9,497 nt of DNA from Candidatus Pelagibacter sp. TMED275 (lineage in GTDB: Bacteria; Pseudomonadota; Alphaproteobacteria; Pelagibacterales; Pelagibacteraceae). The notes below the pieces were generated by a model that was not told the DNA's origin, ran no database searches, and saw nothing but the letters and a program-made list of their open reading frames with translations. Every line of letters begins with the position of its first letter. The stretch's first letter is position 1. A program made the translations under genes and the position numbers. Below are positions 1-5,066 of this stretch, in pieces. Location of the stretch: the NCBI GenBank assembly GCA_002169255.1, contig NHLU01000027.1, forward strand, positions 1-9,497, read 5' to 3'.

Positions 1-6
1 ATTTTA

Positions 7-84
7 CTATCTTCTTCTTTTTTTAGCCTTTTTCTTTTTAGCTTTTTTCTTAGCTTTTTTAGCTTTTTTTCTTCTTTTAGCCAT
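7..84 (-). CDS. 25-residue Lys/Ala/Arg micro-protein, histone H1-tail-like
   Basis: The reading frame runs from ATG at 84-82 to TAG at 9-7 and encodes 25 residues: 14 Lys, 5 Arg, 5 Ala and the initiator Met, with no acidic or aromatic residue. It opens MAKRRKKAKKAKKK and ends in KKRRR. All five Ala codons are GCT, so the pattern is not just an A-run. A GGGAG Shine-Dalgarno lies 6 bases upstream of the ATG, and a TTGACA-type promoter and a palindrome precede it. The composition resembles the Lys/Ala tails of bacterial H1-like proteins such as HctB or AlgP, but there is no globular domain. Binding to DNA or RNA by charge is inference. It follows the acyl-CoA ligase on the same strand, 188 bases downstream, but probably has its own transcript. 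It could instead be a leader peptide for a gene beyond the window edge. I am fairly sure it is translated and unsure of its role. Confidence 0.7.
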   Translation of the reverse strand: MAKRRKKAKKAKKKAKKKKAKKRRR

Positions 85-90
85 CTTTAG

Positions 91-95
91 CTCCC
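91..95 (-). promoter_or_regulatory. Shine-Dalgarno GGGAG of the micro-protein
   Basis: GGGAG on the minus strand sits 6 bases before the ATG at 84. It decides this start and is notable because most other genes in the window lack a recognisable purine-rich site at this spacing. Confidence 0.7.
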
Positions 96-104
96 TTTTT
101 GTTT

Positions 105-123
105 ACGAATCAAATTGATTCGT
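105..123. promoter_or_regulatory. Perfect 19-bp palindrome: operator or 5' mRNA hairpin
   Basis: ACGAATCAAATTGATTCGT reads the same on both strands around one central base, giving 9-bp arms. It lies between the predicted transcription start (about 126) and the Shine-Dalgarno of the micro-protein gene. As DNA it could be a dimeric repressor site just downstream of +1. As RNA it could form an 8-bp stem with a 3-base loop at the extreme 5' end and protect the transcript. A terminator is less likely because no clean U-run follows on either strand. The palindrome is directly visible; its role is inferred. Confidence 0.55.
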
Positions 124-132
124 TATTTACTA

Positions 133-162
133 ATTATTATTTTTTTTAGTAAGTAGTGTCAA
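133..162 (-). promoter_or_regulatory. Sigma70-type promoter for the micro-protein gene
   Basis: On the minus strand a perfect TTGACA lies at 162-157. It is followed after 18 bases by AATAAT (138-133), or after 17 bases by TAATAA (139-134), as the -10. The predicted start near 126 gives a leader of about 40 bases that opens almost directly with the palindrome. Upstream (178-229) lie several A/T tracts of 7-8 bases, two of them exactly 10 bp apart, which could act as an UP-type or curved element. Confidence 0.55.
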
Positions 163-217
163 ATACTTAATTTAATTAAAAAAATTCTATAAGAAGATTT
201 TTTTTGAAATTAAAAAA

Positions 218-269
218 AATTAAAAAAAAGTTAAGTAATATGCCAATAATAAACAGTTTTTTTTTAATT
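218..269. repeat. 12-bp A/T inverted repeat after the ligase gene, possible weak terminator
   Basis: AATTAAAAAAAA at 218-229 is the exact reverse complement of TTTTTTTTAATT at 258-269, with 28 bases between. It starts 3 bases past the ligase stop codon (275-273). On the minus-strand transcript it would form an all-A-U stem ending in a U-run, so it may serve as a weak terminator. In DNA this AT-rich the match could be chance. The rest of the 85-272 gap holds the micro-protein promoter and palindrome and no other gene that I see. Confidence 0.3.
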
Positions 270-272
270 AGA

Positions 273-1970
273 TTAGTAAAGTTTTTGAAAGTCATTTATA
301 TATTTCTGAATAATTTTATATCTTTTTAATTTCAAAGTAGGAGTCATCATTCCATTTTCAATTGTAAATTTTTCATTTGCTACAAAAAATTTCTTAATTT
401 TTTCAATTTTTGAAAGATTTCTATTAATTTTTTCAATTTCATCTTTAATTTGATCAATAGTTAACGAAAAATTTTCATTTAATACTAATAATGCAGACAA
501 GTAAGGTTTATTATCTCCATATACTATTGCTTGATCAATTTTATCAGAATTAATTATCTCATTTTCTATTTTTACTGGAGAAATATTATCCCCACCTGGA
601 GTAATTATTATATCTTTCTTTCTATCTGTTATTTTAAGATATCCATCTGAAAAATAACCAATATCTCCGGTATGAAGCCATTTGTTCTTTATAACTTCCT
701 CAGTTTCTTCCTTTTTATTCCAATAGCCAAGCATCACATTTTCACCCTTAACTAAGATTTCTCCATCATCAGCAATTTTTACCTCTACTCCTTTAAATGG
801 AATTCCAACAGTTTCTATTCTAATAGCGTCAATAGGATTGCAGCTTATAACGGGTGATGCTTCGGTTAGACCATAACCTTGCAATGTGGGTAGTCCGATC
901 GCATTTAAAAATTCACCTACATCTTTATCCAGCGCCCCACCACCTGAGACAAAAGTTTTTAAATTACCACCAAACTGATTTTTAATTTTTTTTCTAACTA
1001 AATATTCTAAAAATATGTCCATAATTTTTTCTACAAAACTTAACTTAATACCTCTTATTTTTTTAATTCCTAAACCTAGCATTTTATTAATTAAAAATTT
1101 TTTAAGTCCTTTTGCCTTAAGAAAACTTGCATTTATTTTTTGATACAAATTTTGATAAAATCTTGGTACAGCGGTCATAACTTGTGGTTTACATTCATTC
1201 ATATTTTTTATTAATTTATCAATACTCTCAGCGTAATAAATCTTAGCAGCAATACTAACTTGTACAAATTGGACTGTATGTTCATAAGAATGTGATAATG
1301 GAAGCCAGGTTAAAAATCTTGTTTGGCCAACTGTTATTGGTTTAAGTAAATTAAATGCTCCTTCACAATTATTTAATATGCCACCATGACTTAATATTAC
1401 TCCTTTTGGATTTCCTTGAGTTCCAGAAGTATAGATAATACATGCAGGATCACTTCTTTTAATATTTATTTTTGGTATTGCTTTATCGACCTTATCTAAA
1501 TCAAAAAAAAGATTATTAATATTTGTATAATCTTTGATATTTATATTTAATTTTTCAAAAGAAAAAATTTTTATATTACTTCTTTTGAGTTTAGTAATAT
1601 CTTTAATCTTGTCATACTGCATTTGATTGGACACAACTATGATAGAGGGTTCACAATCATTAATTATGTACTCATAATCCTTTTCAGAATAAGTGGTATA
1701 GGTTGGTACAGTTATCAGTTCTGATAACATTATTGAGAGATCTGCAATAAACCATTCAGGTCTATTTTCTGAGATTAACAAGCATCTTTGTCCTTTATCG
1801 CTGTTTTTTTTTATCAACTCAGAAAATATTTTTATGGAATGAAAAGTTTCTTCCCAAGAAAAAGAATTTTTTTTATCAAATAAAGACTGTAAAAATATAT
1901 TTTTTTTATCTTGAGATTGATATTTAAAAAGAAATAATTCTATTAAATTTTCAAAATTGTTAAAATTCAT
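273..1970 (-). CDS. Long-chain acyl-CoA synthetase-like AMP-dependent ligase
   Basis: This 565-residue protein has the full set of ANL adenylating-enzyme motifs. They are the phosphate-binding loop IYTSGTQGNPKG (179-190), GYGLTEASP (365-373), TGDIG (434-438), the hinge DRKKDII (449-455), GGDNISP (459-465) and the C-terminal TPTLKLKR (543-550), which supplies the adenylation lysine, probably Lys547. TWLPLSHSYEHT (221-232) and the TPTLKLKR ending fit the long-chain FAA/FadD branch, which joins a fatty acid to CoA using ATP. Length is slightly below the roughly 600 residues usual for FAA-type enzymes, but both domains are complete. The ATG follows the 3' end of tRNA-Leu by 6 bases, so it is probably co-transcribed with the tRNA and has almost no leader of its own. 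Exact substrate chain length cannot be read from the sequence. Confidence 0.9.
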   Translation of the reverse strand: MNFNNFENLIELFLFKYQSQDKKNIFLQSLFDKKNSFSWEETFHSIKIFSELIKKNSDKGQRCLLISENRPEWFIADLSIMLSELITVPTYTTYSEKDYEYIINDCEPSIIVVSNQMQYDKIKDITKLKRSNIKIFSFEKLNINIKDYTNINNLFFDLDKVDKAIPKINIKRSDPACIIYTSGTQGNPKGVILSHGGILNNCEGAFNLLKPITVGQTRFLTWLPLSHSYEHTVQFVQVSIAAKIYYAESIDKLIKNMNECKPQVMTAVPRFYQNLYQKINASFLKAKGLKKFLINKMLGLGIKKIRGIKLSFVEKIMDIFLEYLVRKKIKNQFGGNLKTFVSGGGALDKDVGEFLNAIGLPTLQGYGLTEASPVISCNPIDAIRIETVGIPFKGVEVKIADDGEILVKGENVMLGYWNKKEETEEVIKNKWLHTGDIGYFSDGYLKITDRKKDIIITPGGDNISPVKIENEIINSDKIDQAIVYGDNKPYLSALLVLNENFSLTIDQIKDEIEKINRNLSKIEKIKKFFVANEKFTIENGMMTPTLKLKRYKIIQKYINDFQKLY

Positions 1971-1976
1971 CTATCT

Positions 1977-2063
1977 TGGTGGGCAAAGAGAGACTCGAAC
2001 TCTCACAGCATTTCTACTATTGGATTTTGAGTCCAACGCGTCTACCAGTTCCGCCATTCGCCC
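1977..2063 (-). tRNA. tRNA-Leu (anticodon CAA)
   Basis: An 87-nt class II tRNA including an encoded CCA. The acceptor GGGCGAA (2063-2057) pairs with TTTGCCC (1987-1981) with one G-U, followed by discriminator A and CCA (1979-1977). The anticodon stem TTGGA/TCCAA encloses loop CTCAAAA with anticodon CAA at 2029-2027, which reads UUG. The T arm is GAGAG-TTCGAGT-CTCTC. The long variable arm has a 4-bp stem closed by a GAAA loop, as expected for tRNA-Leu. The acyl-CoA ligase start codon lies 6 bases beyond the CCA, so the 3' end must be cut from a longer transcript. Confidence 0.97.
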
Positions 2064-2090
2064 TTTAAATCATTCATTTATTTTTAATAT

Positions 2091-2096
2091 AGTATA
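2091..2096 (-). promoter_or_regulatory. Candidate -10 for the tRNA-Leu / ligase transcript
   Basis: TATACT on the minus strand (2096-2091) would start transcription near 2084, about 20 bases before the mature tRNA 5' end. No good -35 is visible 16-18 bases upstream, where the sequence is a T-rich TCTTTT-like stretch. The same 60-base gap (2064-2123) must also hold the divergent promoter of the DedA gene. TATAGT (2088-2093) and TATAAT (2108-2113) occur there on the plus strand. Confidence 0.35.
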
Positions 2097-2123
2097 AGAA
2101 GAGTAATTATAATAAAAGAAAAT

Positions 2124-2726
2124 ATGCTAAGAAAGCTTTATGATAAATCATTAAATATTGCTTCAAGTAAAAAATCAATTTCTTTTTTAGGATTTATATC
2201 TTTTATTGAAAGTTTTATTTTTCCAATTCCACCTGATGTAATGATTATTCCAATGACAATAGCAAATAAAAAAAATTGGTTAAGAATTGCTACAGTGGCC
2301 ACAATAGGTTCTGTGTGTGGTGCAATAGTAGGATATGTAATTGGGTATATTTTTTTTAATGAAGTAGGACTTAAAATTTTTGAACTTTATGGGGTAGACA
2401 ATGTGACCTTTTTAAAAGATAAAGTATCATCCGATGGAGGTACTATCGCATGGGTTACTTTATTAGCTATAGCTGGTTTTACTCCAGTGCCATTTAAACT
2501 TCTAACTATCACTAGTGGATTTGTTCATTTTAATATATTTTATTTCATAATTATTTCAGCTCTTACTAGAGGGTCAAGATTTTTTATAGTTGCATTATTA
2601 ATAAGGTATTTTGGCCCAGCTATAAAAAAAGCAATTGAAAAGAGATTGCTTTTAACATCAATAATTCTTTCTTTTATTTTAATTGCTGTTGCTTTGATCC
2701 TTTATAATTATCTAAAAAACTTTTAA
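2124..2726 (+). CDS. DedA/VTT-family inner-membrane protein, YqaA-like
   Basis: A 200-residue hydrophobic protein with the layout of the short YqaA branch of the DedA (SNARE-associated, VTT) family. The first re-entrant region carries ESFIFPIPPDVMIIP (29-43) and the second carries AGFTPVPFKLLTITSG (117-132), followed by the basic TRGSRFF (148-154). Membrane segments lie at roughly 53-78, 107-131, 135-160 and 176-197. Members of the wider DedA family act in lipid-carrier or phospholipid flipping and membrane homeostasis; the substrate here is unknown. Pro36, Pro37 and Asp38 sit in the first re-entrant loop. It leads a plus-strand cluster: dsbB starts 2 bases after its stop and coq7 overlaps dsbB. 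The ATG is preceded only by a weak AAAGAAA stretch. Confidence 0.85.
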   Translation: MLRKLYDKSLNIASSKKSISFLGFISFIESFIFPIPPDVMIIPMTIANKKNWLRIATVATIGSVCGAIVGYVIGYIFFNEVGLKIFELYGVDNVTFLKDKVSSDGGTIAWVTLLAIAGFTPVPFKLLTITSGFVHFNIFYFIIISALTRGSRFFIVALLIRYFGPAIKKAIEKRLLLTSIILSFILIAVALILYNYLKNF

Positions 2727-2728
2727 TT

Positions 2729-3205
2729 ATGTTTAAAAATTTAGATATTAAATATTACTTTTTACTTATATTTTTTTTTTCATTATTAATTTTAATTGGG
2801 GCATTAATAATTGAATATATTTATGGCGCAGACCCTTGTAAATTATGTATATATGAAAGAATACCCTATCTACTATCTGTATTAGTATGCTTCTGTGGAT
2901 ATTTTTTTAATAATAAAAAAATCTTTCTAATTTTTTTAATAATAATTTTTATTGGGAGTGGTATTCTATCTGGTTACCATTTTGGAATTGAAAAAGAGAT
3001 TTTTGCAGAATTTTCTGGTTGTATGAGTGAAGAGATTAAAAGTTTAGATAAAGATAAGATTTTAAACTCACTACAACAAACAAATTTTGGGTGTAAAAAT
3101 GTTAATTTTACAATTTTTGGATTTTCTCTTGCGACGATAAATTTTATAATTTCAATTGTTATAACCACTCTAAGTATCTATATATATAAAAATGAAAAAA
3201 ACTGA
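2729..3205 (+). CDS. dsbB: Disulfide bond formation protein B (DsbB)
   Basis: DsbB reoxidises the periplasmic thiol oxidase DsbA and passes the electrons to membrane quinone. This 158-residue protein shows four membrane segments (about 9-29, 44-60, 64-83 and 128-151). The first periplasmic loop has the redox pair Cys37-Lys-Leu-Cys40 followed by the conserved Arg44 near the quinone site. The second loop has Cys98 and Cys122, matching the second redox pair. YHFGIE (83-88) is a typical family stretch. All four catalytic cysteines are present. The gene starts 2 bases after the DedA stop without a visible Shine-Dalgarno, suggesting translational coupling. Its last 14 bases overlap the coq7 start. 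An antisense frame at 2974-3168 is not a gene. Confidence 0.93.
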   Translation: MFKNLDIKYYFLLIFFFSLLILIGALIIEYIYGADPCKLCIYERIPYLLSVLVCFCGYFFNNKKIFLIFLIIIFIGSGILSGYHFGIEKEIFAEFSGCMSEEIKSLDKDKILNSLQQTNFGCKNVNFTIFGFSLATINFIISIVITTLSIYIYKNEKN

Positions 3206-3725
3206 TAAAAATAAAGTCGAAGAATTTATAAGAGTAGATCATGCAGGAGAAAGAGGAGCTATTAAAATATATGAAGGTCAACTGTTGGCATTAAATACAA
3301 TTAAAAAAGACGAAAATTTAAAAATAATTATTGAAAAAATGAAATCCCATGAGATAGAACACAGTGATTTCTTTGATCAAGAAATAAAAAAAAGAAATAT
3401 AAAACCTACCAAACTTTTACCTCTATGGGATTTATTTGGTGTTGGATTAGGTTTTGGCACTACTTTACTAGGAAAAAGGGCTGCTATGCTTTGTACAGCC
3501 TCAGTCGAAGAAGTTATACAAGAACATTATGCTAATCAATTAACTCAGTTAGAAGAGGATGAAAATAACCTAAAGAAAAAAATTAAAAAATTTAGAGAAG
3601 ACGAAATTATGCATAAAGATATTGCTTATGATGAAGGGGCAACAAAACGTGGTCCATATATATTATTAGATAAAATAATTAAAACAGGCTCTAGAATAGC
3701 AATTAAAATTTCAGAAAAAATTTAA
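3192..3725 (+). CDS. coq7: 5-demethoxyubiquinone hydroxylase (Coq7 family)
   Basis: Coq7 is a membrane-associated di-iron monooxygenase that performs the C6 hydroxylation late in ubiquinone synthesis. The 177-residue protein has the expected iron-binding carboxylates and histidines. These are Glu20 in VDHAGERGA (15-23), Glu54-x-x-His57 in SHEIEHSDFF (52-61), Glu107 in ASVEEVIQEHY (103-113), and Glu138-x-x-His141 in EDEIMHKDIA (136-145). A hydrophobic Gly-rich stretch (81-95) fits membrane docking. It overlaps dsbB by 14 bases in another frame, so translation is probably coupled. Length fits the short bacterial form without a mitochondrial leader. Its TAA abuts the stop codon of the convergent HNH gene. 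Confidence 0.94.
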   Translation: MKKTDKNKVEEFIRVDHAGERGAIKIYEGQLLALNTIKKDENLKIIIEKMKSHEIEHSDFFDQEIKKRNIKPTKLLPLWDLFGVGLGFGTTLLGKRAAMLCTASVEEVIQEHYANQLTQLEEDENNLKKKIKKFREDEIMHKDIAYDEGATKRGPYILLDKIIKTGSRIAIKISEKI

Positions 3726-4292
3726 TTAAGGTTCTAACTCTACATCCCAATACAAATAGTCCATCCAGCTCTTATGTAAAAAATTTGGAGGAAAGTTTTT
3801 ACCATTTTTATGTAGATCTTCAGTTGTAGGGCGATAAGGCATATTAAAAATTTCCATACCTGAATTTTTTAAGAGTCTTCCTCCCTTTTTTACATTGCAA
3901 CTCGAACAAGCAGTTACAACATTATCCCAATTTGTTGTTCCACCTTTTGACCTTGGGAGTAGATGATCAAATGTTAATTCTTTGCTGCTACCACAATATT
4001 GACAAGAAAACTTATCTCTTAAGAATACGTTAAATCTTGTAAAATTTGGATCAGATTGTGGTCTAATATAATTCTTTAAAGCTATAACACTTGGTAGCTT
4101 CATACTAAATGAAGGGCTTCTTATAACACGATCATAATTATTTATTATTACTACTCTATCTAAGAAAACAGACTTTATTGAGTCTTGCCAGCTCCAAAGT
4201 GACAAAGGATAATAGCTTAACGGCCTATAATCTGCATTTAATACTAAAGCAGGACATTTTTCTAATGATAATTTTTGATCAGTAAAATTCAT
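3726..4292 (-). CDS. HNH endonuclease-domain protein
   Basis: The 188-residue protein has an N-terminal region of unassigned function (about 12-75, opening CPALVLNADYRPLSYYPL) and a zinc-type HNH domain (about 85-141). The domain shows Cys97-x-x-Cys100, Asp109-His110, Trp122-Asp123-Asn124 and Cys129-x-x-Cys132-Asn133, so the catalytic ββα-metal core looks intact. Freestanding proteins of this type occur in many alphaproteobacteria and in more distant phyla, and their cellular role is not known to me. There is no methylase, toxin or mobile element beside it, so a housekeeping nucleic-acid function is more plausible than restriction. The gene lies 60 bases downstream of the hydrolase on the same strand and ends exactly against coq7. 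Confidence 0.9.
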   Translation of the reverse strand: MNFTDQKLSLEKCPALVLNADYRPLSYYPLSLWSWQDSIKSVFLDRVVIINNYDRVIRSPSFSMKLPSVIALKNYIRPQSDPNFTRFNVFLRDKFSCQYCGSSKELTFDHLLPRSKGGTTNWDNVVTACSSCNVKKGGRLLKNSGMEIFNMPYRPTTEDLHKNGKNFPPNFLHKSWMDYLYWDVELEP

Positions 4293-4313
4293 ACAATTTT
4301 TTAACGTAAATAA

Positions 4314-4319
4314 ATTATA
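4314..4319 (-). promoter_or_regulatory. Candidate -10 (TATAAT) for the HNH gene
   Basis: A consensus TATAAT on the minus strand lies 21 bases before the HNH ATG, in the 60-base gap between the hydrolase stop and the HNH start. The -35 position (TAGCAA) is poor. If used, transcription would start near 4307 and leave a leader of about 15 bases. Co-transcription from the hydrolase is equally possible. Confidence 0.3.
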
Positions 4320-4352
4320 TAATCAATATGTAACATTTGCTATATTTTAAAT

Positions 4353-5012
4353 TTATAAAATAATTAAATTTCGATTTAAGAAACTTATAGTAGAACTAAC
4401 GGCCTCAACTGGTATTGAATGTTCACAATTCTTTAACAAATTTGTCTCAACTTCAATTTTTTTTCTTTGTAAAAAATCTTTTGCAGCTAACAGATTGCTT
4501 GGATGTACGACTGTGTCTAATTCTCCGTGAAAAAGTAGAACTTTTGTTTTAGAGCTTATTCTTTTTGATAGATTTTCTTGATCTAGTATCTTGCCAGAAT
4601 ATCCAACTATAGAATTAAATTTTTCATTACTTGTCAATCCAACGCTCAAAGACATCATGCAACCCTGGCTAAACCCAGATATACATATTTTTGCTAAAGG
4701 TACTTTGTAGTGTGATGAAATCTCAGAAATATATTTTTTAATTAGTAATTCTGATTTGATAGACTCATCTAAGATATAATCTTTATCATCTACCGTTAGG
4801 TCGAACCATTGAAACCCCGAGGGATTTATAGAACACTTCTGATTGGCATCTGGACATAAAAAAATGGTTTTTTTGACATGTCTCCTCATGTTTAAAGCTA
4901 AAGAGCTTATGTCTTTGCCATCTCCACCATATCCATGCAGCAAAATCAATATATTTTGAATTTTACTATTTTCTTCAGGTTCAATTATTGTAGTATTTAA
5001 ACTAAATGACAT
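4353..5012 (-). CDS. Alpha/beta hydrolase, phospholipase/carboxylesterase family
   Basis: A 219-residue serine hydrolase of the small phospholipase/carboxylesterase family (YpfH/EstB/APT-like). The oxyanion-hole motif is LLHGYGGDG (24-32). The nucleophile elbow is GFSQG (113-117) with Ser115. Asp166 in FHGELDTVVHP (161-171) and His198 in CEHSIP (196-201) complete the triad. No signal peptide is visible, so it is probably cytoplasmic. Family members cleave short-chain esters, lysophospholipids or thioesters; the natural substrate here cannot be told. Its start codon lies 54 bases from the divergent argH start, and its predicted -10 overlaps the argH -10. The HNH gene follows on the same strand after 60 bases. 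Confidence 0.9.
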   Translation of the reverse strand: MSFSLNTTIIEPEENSKIQNILILLHGYGGDGKDISSLALNMRRHVKKTIFLCPDANQKCSINPSGFQWFDLTVDDKDYILDESIKSELLIKKYISEISSHYKVPLAKICISGFSQGCMMSLSVGLTSNEKFNSIVGYSGKILDQENLSKRISSKTKVLLFHGELDTVVHPSNLLAAKDFLQRKKIEVETNLLKNCEHSIPVEAVSSTISFLNRNLIIL

Positions 5013-5034
5013 ATTTTGATTATTTCATTATAAA
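5006..5034 (+). promoter_or_regulatory. argH operon promoter
   Basis: ATGACA (5006-5011; 5 of 6 against TTGACA) is followed after 17 bases by TATAAA (5029-5034). This predicts a start near 5041 and a leader of about 26 bases before the argH ATG. The -35 lies across the start codon of the divergent hydrolase gene. No arginine-repressor-like palindrome is evident in the gap. Confidence 0.5.
5027..5032 (-). promoter_or_regulatory. Candidate -10 (TATAAT) for the hydrolase gene
   Basis: An exact TATAAT on the minus strand (5032-5027) shares four base pairs with the argH -10. A weak TTAATT lies 17 bases upstream (5055-5050). The predicted start near 5020 would leave a leader of only about 8 bases, so the hydrolase mRNA would be almost leaderless. 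Confidence 0.4.
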
Positions 5035-5066
5035 TAATTCTTAAGTATTAATTAAACTTTTTTATC

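Noticed and set aside
178..269. Poly-A/poly-T tracts as a CRISPR or tandem-repeat array
   Set aside because: Only short homopolymer tracts in very AT-rich DNA; no repeat-spacer structure.
2974..3168. Open frame of 64 codons on the minus strand inside dsbB
   Set aside because: Fully antisense to an intact dsbB with all catalytic cysteines; no Shine-Dalgarno and no recognisable motif.
3726..4292. HNH gene as a homing endonuclease or restriction enzyme
   Set aside because: No intron, intein, methylase or inverted/direct repeats flank it, and the N-terminal region matches the widespread chromosomal form.
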